Shown here: positions 21,934-33,118 of the stretch, one piece after another
Layout of the letters: every line of letters starts with the position of its first letter
Position numbering within the stretch: position 1 is the stretch's first letter
Source of the DNA: Moniliophthora roreri
Lineage: Eukaryota; Basidiomycota; Agaricomycetes; Agaricales; Marasmiaceae
Direction: 5' to 3'
DNA length: 64,000 nt
NCBI GenBank assembly: GCA_001466705.2
Contig: LATX02000245.1
Span: 62,001-126,000, forward strand
Program-made: the position numbers and the translations under genes
The notes under the pieces: generated by a model
Told to the model about the DNA's origin: nothing
Seen by the model: the letters and a program-made list of their open reading frames with translations, nothing else
Databases searched by the model: none

Positions 21934-23449
21934 TTACATACAGAAGCACTTCCGTGAAATGTTCCTTGATTTCTGGAATAACTTGACAACCCCAACACGC
22001 AGGGTGCTCAAACCGAACGTTCGATGTCGTGTACCCGATTCCGGCGGATCGACATGATGCTCGGCGGAGGTCGACTCAAAGTCGAATTGCTGAAAGTATG
22101 GTGCAGATGCGTCGAGTGTGGATGAAGATAGACCACCTGTGAATGCTGTCAGGCAACCCACGATTATCAAGCAAGGAGTGATACGCACGGTTATCAGTAG
22201 CAAAATACTCTTCATCTGATTCGTGTGCTCTGCGAGCCTCTTCGACTTCCCATTGCCTCCGGGCATCTTCGAGTTCTTCGCGAATCCTGTGATGAAACAA
22301 AATGTCAACTACTGCATCAACCACGAAGAAACCAACTCACTTTTCCAATTGTTCCAGTTCTTCGAAAAACCCGTTCGGATCATTTAGTTGCTCAGCTTCT
22401 GAGAGATCGAAGGAGACTTTGACCACAGGGTACTCCAGTATGACCGGATTACAGCGGTCGAGAATCATATCGATCTCGTCTTTATTGCCTTCCTCTTCTC
22501 CCTCTTCTTCCTGCTCTTCACTTTCTAGGTCTTCTCCAACATCTGCTTCTCTGCCGTTTGCCTCTCGTCGCCACTTCTCCATATACTCGAACCAAACGAC
22601 AAACTCGCTCTCTCCAGGTTCTTCTACGATGACGCTATGTAATTCAACATCCGGGCTGGCTGTAATAACAAGGCAATGAGTAGATTGTAAAAAGTATAAG
22701 GAGCGAATACACAACAGACCTTCAGACGCTAGCGGGCTATGCAACTCGGAGCTCGTGGTTGCGTTTTGAGAGGCTTCTTCGCGCACGACAATTGGGTTTG
22801 ACCGTGTCCCAGTCTCCGAGTCCTCTCTTTTATCAGAATCCGAGTGCATACTGGAGTCACTTTGGGACGATCCCGACGGTGTTGGTTTCCTGACATCTGG
22901 CACCGACAGCCATCTGTCAACCTCAACCGCTTCTTCCTCGCTTAGTCGACCAAAGCTCGATGGCATTTCGTCCAGGGGAGTAGTAGTACATCGCACAGCG
23001 ACGCCCGAAGACGGTGAGATGAAGCAGTCGTTCCTTGGTAGATGCACGCCAGGATCCAAACTTCGACCGTACGTGGACGGCGATGTATTCGGAAGGATTG
23101 GGATTGACCACTCCGGATTGGCATATCTCGCTCGTTTAAGAGGTCCTTTTCCGGGATGAACGAGGTAGAGGTCGTAAGAATGATACGGAACATCCGGGTC
23201 AAAGGTCGGTTCAAAACGCTGAAAATCTCATTAGTCAAGGTCAACATGAGGAGACTGCAGACACACCGTGAGGCAGTACGCTACGTATTTACACGTTTTG
23301 ATCTCTTTGCAAGCTGCTGTGAGCTCGGGGCTACGTAGGTGAGACACAGTTGTCACTGGATCCAGCTCGAGCACGACGAAAGTATTTGACCTTGGGAGAG
23401 TCGGGGAAGTCGAGGGGATGTACATGACGATATCTTGGACTTTGCCCAA
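21934..23449 (-). CDS. Hypothetical acidic protein, complete copy
   Basis: Starts at ATG 23449 (MGKVQDIVMYIPSTSPTLP). After an intron with GTGTGT donor it continues RFEPTFDPDVPYHSYDLYLV, a Ser-rich middle, a strongly Glu-rich stretch (EEQEEEGEEEG, about 22500), then FFEELEQLEK spliced to REELEDARRQWEVEEARR (probable short coiled coil). A further intron precedes the last exon, which ends KSRNISRKCFCM at 21934. No known domain is recognised. It converges on the NLR. A truncated copy lies at 17216-18350, so the ancestral locus had this gene next to the NLR and APC2. Function is unknown; the acidic and coiled-coil parts suggest protein binding only. Confidence 0.6.
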
Positions 23450-24000
23450 AAGATCATTTTATATTCCTGCTTGCCGGAGAATAAGAAGGTCCTAGTTTGG
23501 GTCCTCATGACGGAAACAACGTGGAGAACAAGGAAAAGGCCTGAAAATTAAACTGTTCCCACACTAATATCAAGTCTTCTGACTGTTCTGACTGTCAGCG
23601 TCGCCTAGCTCTTCAAGCACAAAAAGCTCTACATTACACTGATCTTTGCTCTGATCATGAAGACTTGTGGAAATCATTTCAAACCCCCCCTGCATGGAGC
23701 GTGACCAGGCTATAATCTGATAGGCCCGATAATCTACCATGAGGCTGGCTAGGCTCTCGAGCAAGCTAATGTGCAAATAGAAGGATTGCCTACACGTATC
23801 CACTTGGGAGCCGTACTCCATAACCTTCCCTGCCTGTTCTTGTTTCGTTGAGCACCAGTGCGTCCAATTCACAGAGAAGAGTATGGTACTCTGTCAGTTG
23901 TCTTCACGAGTACTGTCATAATCATGGCCTCTTGCAATGAATCCTTCGTATTTGGTCTACAAGAGGTGCTATTTTGGAAAACAAATCTGGTGGAAAAAAC
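23450..24000. other. Intergenic region, one weak open frame
   Basis: Contains a 100-codon minus-strand frame (23872-23570) without a recognisable domain or similarity to neighbours. It could be a small gene or chance. Nothing else is seen. Confidence 0.3.
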
Positions 24001-24059
24001 TCATTGAGCAGTCCGAAGCACTCGTGCATGACCGGGACCAGTACGGAGGCAACTTACTT

Positions 24060-24970
24060 GTAGCCACCCCAATAACCCGACCTATCTTGGATTTGACTTT
24101 GGAAAGAAGTGGAGGGAGTAGATCCACAAAGTCTAGACAAGGACCACAGGTATCCAACAGTGCGCAGAATCCATTTGCATACGGAAATTAATAGCCGCGG
24201 GGGACATGACAGGACGAGTAAGATGGTATATCCGAGAATGTGGGTGCCACTCCCCAATCTTACGCATTGCAACGCCAAAGGGTCACCTCTTGGTGACTAA
24301 AGGTTGGATTTGGTACACATTGCTCAAACTTGACTCGGGACAAACGAGACGAAGTCCGTGTCCCTCGAGTACACCGTACACCTACAAATATGACTCGGAA
24401 GTTCTCTGGCCGGAAGAAATCCAGTAGTTTGGGATTCGTCTGCTCAAGGGTACGCAGCCGAACAATGCTGTGCTCTCACGCATGAGACTTGGAATCAGAA
24501 ACGAACAGCCAGCCTAATGCGGCTGCTGCAGCGTCTAGAATTTGGTGCACAGTTGCTCCAGGAATGCCTGGTCGCGATATTCAAATACGGAATCCTCTTC
24601 TGTAATCAGAGAAGTGTTTTGTCATGTCGGCATACGCGCGTGATTCCATCTGTGACGACACGAGTGAGCACTAAAGCCAATGATATTTTATTATGGTTGA
24701 CATACCTTTAGTAGGTGCTGTAGCAGTACTCCACTTCCTTCAAAGAGTTTCTTCACCTGATAAGAGTAGTAAGCCTCCTTTTTGTCATGTAAATAGGCCG
24801 TAACGTATGATACGAGGGTTCTGGTGAGATCGACGTTCCGAAACGTCGTAAGCAAGGCTTTTCGAGCACTGGTGTCCCCAAACATCTAAAGCTCGACAAA
24901 ACACCGCGACATCACGATCTGTGCATAGAGGTTTCGGACGTAGTTCTACCTTGAAGGCCATCGAATAATA
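24060..24970 (-). pseudogene. Decayed NLR C-terminal fragment (third copy)
   Basis: Read on the minus strand it gives, in the order of the NLR C-terminus, CRALDVWGHQCSK (matching QALDSWGYHCSK), a frameshift, then VDLTRTLVSYVTAYL, VKKLFEGSGVLLQHLLK, a GTATGT intron, HFSDYRRGFRI followed by an in-frame TGA, and finally MDTCGPCLDFVDLLPPLLSK (matching VCGPCPELL). There is no NACHT part. The frameshift and several stops rule out function. It is clearly diverged from copies 1 and 2, so it is an older member of the family, in opposite orientation to them. Confidence 0.75.
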
Positions 24971-25085
24971 CATGCAAGTATTCGAAATAGTATGTTACAG
25001 TATTTTACCCATCCTCTAATCTACCATAAGTACTCGATACCTCATAGAACGAGACATCCAAGTCTGAACATGGACTAGGTATCCT

Positions 25086-25412
25086 TCATGGGCTTGGGAT
25101 CCTAGGTGGATTCCATGGGGGAGGTAGGCGTAGTGGTGTAGGTGGCCTCTTGCGCAGTTGAATCTTGCGAATTTGCTCAACGAGATGAGATATTTGAGAA
25201 GCATATTCGGGTGGAAATGACTTGGGGACCAAGACGTTAGTAAAAAGCAAAAGTATATCAGGTGTCGAGACTCGGACTTACATGTAACCATTTCACTAGG
25301 TCATCCTGATCCGATTTGGACTCGACTTTAGCGATAAGTGGGGGAAGTAGATCCAAAAACTCTGGACAGGGACCGCAGAAATCCATGAGTTTATGGAGAT
25401 CACTATATGGTC
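25086..25412 (-). pseudogene. NLR C-terminal end cut by copia LTR (fourth copy)
   Basis: On the minus strand the sequence starts directly at the copia LTR edge and reads YSDLHKLMDFCGPCPEFLDL, then a KWLH exon end, an intron, and the last exon SFPPEYASQISHLVEQIRK ending at TGA 25088-25086. This matches the last two exons of the NLRs at 14548-17125 and 19236-21801. The upstream part of the gene is missing: immediately to the right lies the LTR at 25413. An assembly-duplicated copy of this fragment sits at 26898-27224. Confidence 0.75.
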
Positions 25413-25929
25413 TGTTGAAGCACTGTACCTGTACTATACTAAACTAGGAACATTAGGAACACTAGTTAATGTATTACTTGCGTCTGTGATCAACTACGGA
25501 ACTTACAAAGTACGTTCCTGAGCTTCTCCGGAGCTTGCACTACAGTCATAGGAGTGCTCCCTCGTCCAGTAGGAGTATTGTAGCCTCATGCACAATACAG
25601 TAGAACACATGTAGAATTCATGTATAGTTCCTTCCGCTGTCAGAGGATTGTATTGTGTCTCTCCAAGACACATTATTCTTGGATACTTCGTCTCACAAGT
25701 ATTCAGTAGCTTACATCCATAGCTTACTAGGTTTCTCCGTTTATCTACGGAACTTATCCTTTAGAGTAGTATAAAAGCAAGCATGTATGTAGCTACATTC
25801 CTCAGTTCAATTTACATTGACTACTCTGCACATCGCACCTCTACAACCCTCAAGGTTCTAAACAAGTTCTCGTACAAATGTGAGTTGAGCACACTCCACT
25901 GCGCTTTACGTCTCCGTTCTGTCTCAACA
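25413..25929 (+). repeat. Copia LTR (5' type)
   Basis: 517 bp with TG..CA ends and a 6-bp inverted end repeat (TGTTGA/TCAACA). A TATA box (TATAAAAG) lies at 25770-25777. It is followed directly by GGTTATGGGCCCC. The LTR abuts a truncated NLR on its left. Confidence 0.9.
25770..25777 (+). promoter_or_regulatory. LTR TATA box
   Basis: TATAAAAG within the copia LTR, about 150 bp before its 3' end, positioned as a U3 promoter. The same box recurs at 27582-27589 and in the other full LTRs. Confidence 0.6.
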
Positions 25930-25942
25930 GGTTATGGGCCCC
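25930..25942 (+). promoter_or_regulatory. Putative primer-binding site (internal iMet tRNA)
   Basis: GGTTATGGGCCCC starts directly after the LTR end. Its complement reads GGGGCCCATAACC, which resembles the anticodon stem-loop of initiator methionine tRNA. Drosophila copia and some other elements are known to prime with a half-tRNA-iMet cut at this loop. The match is by eye and the host tRNA was not available. Confidence 0.5.
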
Positions 25943-26551
25943 GCATCGACAACTGTGTTAATGGACACTCATTCTCATTGGTCAATGTTGAATGGGACCA
26001 TTACTCTTGTCAAGCGCTCGTAACCCGAGATCTTGCAAGAGGTACCTGTGTAGTCGACGCCTTAACTGGCATTAGACCACAATCACAGGTTCTAGATGGT
26101 CTTTGATTTGCTTGGAGGGATGGTCAAGTTTTTCTTTCTTAATTAGTAGACTTTAAGCCCAGTAAAGCGGCTTCTAACGTATATACAAAATTCATTCCCC
26201 TGTATTCGGAATTACCCGGATTACAGGCAGAACCAACTGTTGGCCTTATTTCCTTAACTGGAACATGGGTTAGCTCATTCAGCAATAAACCGGTAGTCAT
26301 CCCGGTGAGCTGGAGGGTCACACAACTGGGTTCTGGCACCTAGATAGAACGGCCTTGTGCTAAAGCCTTCATCTATGGAAGGGGTCGTTTATATAATTAC
26401 GTATCATTTTCGTAAATAGTCCCCCTGATTGCCTATAAGTCCCTTAAACGTCTTCTTAAGGATTTGATGGATCTGGCGGATCAGGATCCTTAAAATCAAA
26501 CCTTATTTAGACTTTCATTTGCAATCAGATTTTGTAAATACCGTTTACAGN

Positions 26552-28430
26552 TCAAAGAGTTTCTTCACCTGATAAGAGTAGTAAGCCTCCTTTTTGTCAT
26601 GTAAATAGGCCGTAACGTATGATACGAGGGTTCTGGTGAGATCGACGTTCCGAAACGTCGTAAGCAAGGCTTTTCGAGCACTGGTGTCCCCAAACATCTA
26701 AAGCTCGACAAAACACCGCGACATCACGATCTGTGCATAGAGGTTTCGGACGTAGTTCTACCTTGAAGGCCATCGAATAATACATGCAAGTATTCGAAAT
26801 AGTATGTTACAGTATTTTACCCATCCTCTAATCTACCATAAGTACTCGATACCTCATAGAACGAGACATCCAAGTCTGAACATGGACTAGGTATCCTTCA
26901 TGGGCTTGGGATCCTAGGTGGATTCCATGGGGGAGGTAGGCGTAGTGGTGTAGGTGGCCTCTTGCGCAGTTGAATCTTGCGAATTTGCTCAACGAGATGA
27001 GATATTTGAGAAGCATATTCGGGTGGAAATGACTTGGGGACCAAGACGTTAGTAAAAAGCAAAAGTATATCAGGTGTCGAGACTCGGACTTACATGTAAC
27101 CATTTCACTAGGTCATCCTGATCCGATTTGGACTCGACTTTAGCGATAAGTGGGGGAAGTAGATCCAAAAACTCTGGACAGGGACCGCAGAAATCCATGA
27201 GTTTATGGAGATCACTATATGGTCTGTTGAAGCACTGTACCTGTACTATACTAAACTAGGTACATTAGGAACACTAGTTATTGTATTACTTGCGTATGTG
27301 ATCAACTACGGAACTTACAAAGTACGTTCCTGAGCTTCTCCGGAGCTTGCACTACAGTCATAGGAGTGCTCCCTCGTCCAGTAGGAGTATTGTAGCCTCA
27401 TGCACAATACAGTAGAACACATGTAGAATTCATGTATAGTTCCTTCCGCTGTCAGACGATTGTATTGTGTCTCTCCAAGACACATTATTCTTGGATACTT
27501 CGTCTCACAAGTATTCAGTAGCTTACATCCATAGCTTACTAGGTTTCTCCGTATATCTACGGAACTTATCCTTTAGAGTAGTATAAAAGCAAGCATGTAT
27601 GTAGCTACATTCTTTAGTTCAATTTACATTGACTACTCTGCACATCGCACCTCTACAACCCTCAAGGTTCTAAACAAGTTCTCGTACAAATGTGAGTTGA
27701 GCACACTCCACTGCGCTTTACGTCTCCGTTCTGTCTCGACAGGTTATGGGCCCCACATCGACAACTGTGTTAATGGACACTCATTCTCATTGGTCAATGT
27801 TGAATGGGACCATTACTCTTGTCAAGCGCTTGTAACCCGAGATCTTACAAGAGGTACCTGTGTAGTCGACGCCTTAACTGGCACTAGACCACAATCACAG
27901 GTTCTAGATGGTCTTTGATTTGCTTGGAGGGATGGTCAAGTTTCTCTTCCTTTATTAGTAGACTTTAAGCCCAGTAAAGCGGCTTCTAACGTATATACAA
28001 AATTCATTCCCCTGTATTTGGAATTACCCGGATTACAGGCAGAACCAACTGTTGGCCTTATTTCCTTAATTGGAACATGGGTTAGCTCATTCAGCAATAA
28101 ACCGGTAGTCATCCCGGTGAGCTGGAGGGTCACACAACTGGGTTCTGGCACCTAGATAGAACGGCCTTGTGCTAAAGCCTTCATCTATGGAAGGGGTCGT
28201 TTATATAATTACGTATCATTTTCGTAAATAGTCCCCCTGATTGCCTATAAGTCCCTTAAACGTCTTCTTAAGGATTTGATGGATCTGGCGGATCAGGATC
28301 CTTAAAATCAAACCTTATTTAGACTTTCATTTGCAATCAGATTTTGTAAATACCGTTTACAGCTACGTCAGTCCGGGTGATGAGACCGGATGACATGAAG
28401 GAAACACCGTTGACCAAACGTATGAGGATT
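26552..28430. repeat. Assembly-duplicated copy of 24740-26550
   Basis: After the 'n' at 26551 the sequence restarts with the bases found at 24740 and follows them with offset 1812 and only a few substitutions, through the NLR fragments, the LTR and the leader. It then runs slightly further than the first copy (to 28430). This is the pattern of two overlapping contigs or two haplotypes placed end to end, not a biological tandem repeat. Confidence 0.85.
27225..27741 (+). repeat. Copia LTR (5' type), second copy
   Basis: 517 bp, near-identical to 25413-25929, with TATAAAAG at 27582-27589. The end is TCGACA instead of TCAACA. It is followed by GGTTATGGGCCCC and lies inside the assembly-duplicated block. 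Confidence 0.9.
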
Positions 28431-28912
28431 NCAGAACCAACTGTTGGCCTTATTTCCTTAACTGGAACATGGGTTAGCTCATTCAGCAATAAACCGGTAG
28501 TCATCCCGGTGAGCTGGAGGGTCACACAACTGGGTTCTGGCACCTAGATAGAACGGCCTTGTGCTAAAGCCTTCATCTATGGAAGGGGTCGTTTATATAA
28601 TTACGTATCATTTTCGTAAATAGTCCCCCTGATTGCCAATAAGTCCCTTAAACGTCTTCTTAAGGATTTGATGGATCTGGCGGATCAGGATCCTTAAAAT
28701 CAAACCTTATTTAGACTTTCATTTGCAATCAGATTTTGTAAATACCGTTTACAGCTACGTCAGTCCGGGTGATGAGACCGGATGACACGAAGAAAACACC
28801 GTTGACCAAACGTATGAGGATTCATTAGCATTCTTGTCGATAAAGGCTCCATACACCTAAAAGTCATACCAGCACTTACGCCCTCCTTTCCTATAGCCTT
28901 TTATCGATAACA

Positions 28913-30833
28913 ATGTCTAACTCCAATCAATCTCGTATCCCCCAAGTCTCTCTTGTTGACCCAACAACTGTCCGAATTCGAAACTCGGATGATGGGGTCG
29001 GCATTCCGGTTTACAGTTACCATCCTTTGAAATTACTTGAACCAGTTCAAGTTTTTGATACTTCTGTTGGCAATACATCGGGATTATCGGTTGTTCCAAT
29101 CTTTAATGGTGACGACTTCAGAGAATGGAAGCGCAAAGTCTTGGCATATCTCAACTTGGCTAAAGCGGCTTATGCCCTTACCAATACAATGCCTGTGACT
29201 ACTGGTGAAGGTGCTACTACCGTCACCCCTGACATGGAAGTCGTCAAAGAATGGAAAACCTCAAATGCCCAAGCTCTTGGCCTTTTTCAGCTTAAATTGA
29301 GTCCTACTTTGCAGTGGATTATCAAAGATACTGCTAAAGAAACATGGGACGCCTTGAAAGCTGAATATGACATTCCAAGCCTTCCGGAAATTTTTACCTT
29401 TTTCCAAGGCCTCGTCATGGCACGCACTGCCGAAGGTCAAAATCCCGATCATAGTGCCAATCTCATCAGACAATGTGTTGCAAAATTGTCTGAGAACGAT
29501 TTCCCCGTTCCCTCCAATTTCCAGGCAATGTTCCTTCTTAACTCTCTCCCAAAATCATATGAGACAGTTAAGACCCAGATGTTCGTCTCCAACAAAGGGA
29601 AGGATCTTACCTTCGACAATATCCTCCCCTTCATCAAACAAGAATATAATAGGCGACACATGGATGGGGTTGCCGCTTACGCCACTCGGATCTCTGGTGT
29701 CCAGCGATACACCGGACAGAGCCCGAATTGGAATGGACAGAAGAAATTCCGTCCTCGCAATCCTAATCCAAATTCTGGTAAACCAAATAATCAAAACCAG
29801 AACTCTGGGAACAAAGGGAACAAAGGCAAACAGCCTGCGCAACCCCAACAAAATCAACAGAAATCTGATGGGAAGAAGAACAACAAGAAGAAGTCGAACA
29901 AGAAAGGAAAAGGGAAAAAGCCTAATGGAGCAATCTCAGTCATGATGGCTGAGATCACAGACTTGCCTCAAAAGGAAGAACCACAACCTCCTAGAGAGGA
30001 AAAACCTTCTGAAGATGGCAAAGTTCCGACTAAATGCGTCAACCACTTTTGCACCAGTTCAGATAAAACCGTCTATGGTATCTTCACAACTGGACGAAAT
30101 CGCAAAACTTGGTATGTCTGCAAGCAATGCTACAATATGCATTCCCACTCCTTCGCTAGGCAGAAAATTCTCCAAAAAGCAGCTCTAGTACGTCTTCCCA
30201 TCGACGAGACGGCATACGCTTTTCTACGAGGAGATTTTCAGCTTAGCAAAACTTTCACTGTCCTTAAGGTGGATAAAATTCCTCCCAAGACTCCTCCTAC
30301 CAAGGATGAAGTCAATATTGGAGATATTTTTCCATCAGAATCATTCGAGCACATTTTCGGTGATCTTCCATCCGGAAAACATCTAATAAGGCACAAGTAC
30401 CCTAATCAGGTACGAGATGTTATTCCAACCGAAACCTCGGAGTCAACTGTTCCTCGAAATCCAATCAATACATTCGAGAACAAACAACCTCACAAATCGG
30501 ACCATGGTCGTGCCATGAGGAGATGGTCGCGACACATGGAAGCCAAAATCCAGGCCCGGATTCCGAAAGCTCAATATGACCCAACAATGATTCCAATGCC
30601 CGAGAATGTTAAATTCCATATCAAGCTCCTCAACGAAAATCCATCTATTGACTCAACACTTTTTGCATCACATCGATTTGCAAAAATTATACTTGATTTA
30701 ATAGAAACCAAAAAGGATTATATTCGAGGTAGAGCTCAACTACTCGGACATGATTACAAGAAGCAACCTGCCATTGTTGACTTCTTGGATGCATTGGACG
30801 TATATGCAAAGTACCCCCAATCGACTTCCTTCG
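28913..30833 (+). CDS. Copia Gag polyprotein, truncated at contig join
   Basis: Starts MSNSNQSRIPQ. An N-terminal Gag domain of the copia/UBN2 type is shown by VVPIFNGDDFREWKRKVLAY, ETWDALKAEY and FLLNSLPKSYETV (residues about 60-240). A Lys/Asn/Gln-rich basic tract follows (about 275-340, GNKGNKGK, KKSNKKGKGKK), which could bind RNA. No CX2CX4HX4C zinc knuckle is present. Instead a CVNHFC...CKQC pair lies near residues 375-405, followed by a long region without a recognised domain. The frame is open to the join at 30834. Gag packages element RNA in virus-like particles in the cytoplasm; that role is family knowledge. Confidence 0.8.
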
Positions 30834-30834
30834 N

Positions 30835-33117
30835 TATCTTCACAACTGGACGAAATCGCAAAACTTGGTATGTCTGCAAGCAATGCTACAATATGCATTC
30901 CCATTCCTTCGCCAGGCAGAAAATACTCCAAAAAGCAGCATTAGTACGCCTTCCTATCAATGAAACGGCATACGCTTTTCTCCGAGGAGATTTTCAGCTT
31001 AGCAAAACTTTCACTGTCCTTAAGACGGATAAAATTCCTCCCAAGACTCCTCCTATTACTAAGGATGAAGTCAACATAGGAATGGTCGCAACACATGGAA
31101 GCCAAAATCCAGGCCTGGATTCCGAAGGCCCAATATGATCCAACAATGATTCCAATGCCCGAGAATGTTAAATTCCATATCGAGCTTCTAAATAAAAATC
31201 CATCTATTGATTCAACACTTTTTGCATCACATCGATTTGCAAAAATAATACTTGATTTAATAGAAACCAAAAAGGATTATATCCGAAATAGAGCTCAACA
31301 ACTCGGACATGACTACAAGAAGCAACCTGCCATTGTTGACTTCTTGGACGCATTGGACGTATATGCAAAGTATCTACAATCGACTTCCTTCGCCCCTCAT
31401 TCCACTCCAATCTCTTTTTGCTCAGAAGCCTGTCATAAATGTACTTGGCGAGATGAACGCCATACAGAATTTTGTGGCATGGGACTCTGGCAAATGGCCG
31501 ATCATGATGACACTGGTGACAGGTACTGGATCTTCTTCACTCGGATCAGAAACACTCTGTTCCGACTCCGTGATCCGATCGAACCACTCGTCGAGATCCT
31601 AAACTGTGTTGTGACGAAAGAGCATAATCTCTATATGCGGAATTATGCCAAAATGGAATTCCATCGTCATCCTTCAGCAGTTTGTGAAGCAGATTGCCAA
31701 CGCTGTACCAGTGGACTACCAAAGCATATCACATACCTTAGTAAGGGGGAGTACAAATTCAATCAAATCGCTCCAGGAAAATACGTTCATGAAGACCCAA
31801 CTAACCCTGGGATCGAAGCAGGTGAACGATTCAAATTTGGTGATCATCCTGTTGACTATATCGACTGGAATACACCAAATCCATCCAGAGCACCAACCCC
31901 CAAACTAAACCAAGACTTTAAAACAGTCTTCTGTGTCACATGCAATTATCCACATCATCTTGATAATTGGCCAGTCGCTGCTACTTGCATCCCAATCATG
32001 TTTAACTCTGTTCAAGAAGGCTTCCCTCCAAAATGTAATCCACGCGGCTTTAACAACAAATCTATTAAAAAGCCATTTACGGAAGCTCTTTCTTCAGCAG
32101 ACGATCCGATTCTCCTTAAAGACCCCTGGAAGAAGGAGAAAGATTATGCCGAAACATGGTTGAACAAGGAAAAGAACAACAAAGTCTGGGATTCCCTCAA
32201 TTCCAAAAATCCTTGGAATGCAACCCTTCCTCCGAAACCCAAAAAAGGACGCCCTGTTGTCAAGAAGTCAGAGAAGGAACTTCAGGAACAACGAAAGAAG
32301 ATTACTCTAATGTTCCAAGACAAGAGATTAGCTGCCGAGCACCGATGTGACTCACCGGCCTGCCAAGCTAAACACCCTGACGTCATTGACAAGCGGATGG
32401 GGAAGAGACCATATCGATCAGCAACAATGGCTGATGATATTCGGATCAAATCAAAGGAAGAATCAGCGGCAATTCAAAAAGAATTAGAAAAGAACCGGCA
32501 AACTACCAAAAACTTCTTTGGTAATATTTCCAAATGTTTCCCTACAATCCAGTCTAATCTTTTGCCACAAGTTAAAATTGGTGACAAAATGTTCCAATTT
32601 GGCAAAGAACCGACTCCACCTCCTTACGAGTTCAATGTTGGGGAAAACACTTTTAGGAAAATCACCAAACAGGAAGCTCGCAATATGGTGTTAGAACATT
32701 TTGGAGATAGGAAACTATTCCAACCCAAACCAGTTCGACCTCAAACTCCTTATCGTCCAAGAGGAGACACACTTGAGGTTCCCGATATTGACATTGAGGC
32801 ACCATCACCGCCTCCCAAGCCAATAATGCCGGATCTGGGAAAAAACATTTCTTCCATAACGGTCAATAATCCTCAACCGGAAGTTCCCGAATTTATTCAA
32901 GGTTCTTCAAACATCCAAGCTCGTGTTGATATCAACATTGCGGATGTTGTTCCTCTTGATGATAAAGATTCTCAAGGGAAAAATGGAGGGAAGAACCTGA
33001 ATATGGGAGACTTTGATAAAGAAGATTGGGACGAGAATTATAATGATTACGTTCATAACGAAGCGGACTACTACGATTGGTATGATCTAATTGATCTTAA
33101 GAGCAGCATCACTAATG
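30835..33117 (+). pseudogene. Copia gag-pol spacer region, contig copy with 200-bp deletion
   Basis: The first about 560 bp repeat 30076-30833, but a 200-bp piece (30323-30522 of the first copy) is missing near 31080, and the frame changes there. From 31095 the frame is open to the join at 33118. It encodes an extended Cys-containing region: FCSEACHKCTW, CEADCQRCTSG, VFCVTCNYPHHLDNW and CDSPACQAKHPD, then a Pro-rich acidic linker. These Cys pairs are spaced like small zinc ribbons, not like the canonical retroviral knuckle. The protease active-site Asp motif is not seen; it should lie near the join. I do not recognise this middle region. Confidence 0.65.
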
Positions 33118-33118
33118 N

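Larger units (their letters stand above)
18351..23180. repeat. Tandem segmental duplication, unit 2
   Basis: Second copy of the unit. It begins with a truncated APC2 5' copy, contains the intact NLR, and ends inside the hypothetical minus-strand gene at the point matching the end of unit 1 (near CATTCTTACGACC on the minus strand). Beyond this point the hypothetical gene continues with its own 5' end, as expected if the ancestral order was APC2, NLR, hypothetical gene. Confidence 0.85.

Noticed and set aside
12971..23180. Idea that the APC2-NLR duplication is also an assembly artefact
   Set aside because: No 'n' is present, the two units differ by many substitutions and indels, and unit 1 has extra intergenic sequence, so the duplication is most likely real and not recent.
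23570..23872. 100-codon minus-strand frame between the hypothetical gene and the NLR remnants
   Set aside because: Could be a small gene, but there is no supporting domain, duplicate or splice signal, so it is not called as a CDS.
25783..26106. 107-codon frame spanning the end of the copia LTR and the leader, also at 27595-27918
   Set aside because: It starts only a few bases after the TATA box, upstream of the expected transcript start, and has no domain. Conservation between copies merely reflects recent duplication.
24740..28430. Apparent tandem duplication of NLR remnants plus LTR
   Set aside because: Restart directly at an 'n' and near-identity over 1.8 kb fit contig overlap better than a real tandem repeat.
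26139..28543. Repeated 66-71-codon minus-strand frames in the copia leader
   Set aside because: Antisense to the element leader and present only because the leader is duplicated by the assembly.
28913..31138. A 741-codon Gag frame continuing past 30834
   Set aside because: The part after the 'n' is a restart of the same Gag region from another contig; only 28913-30833 is meaningful.
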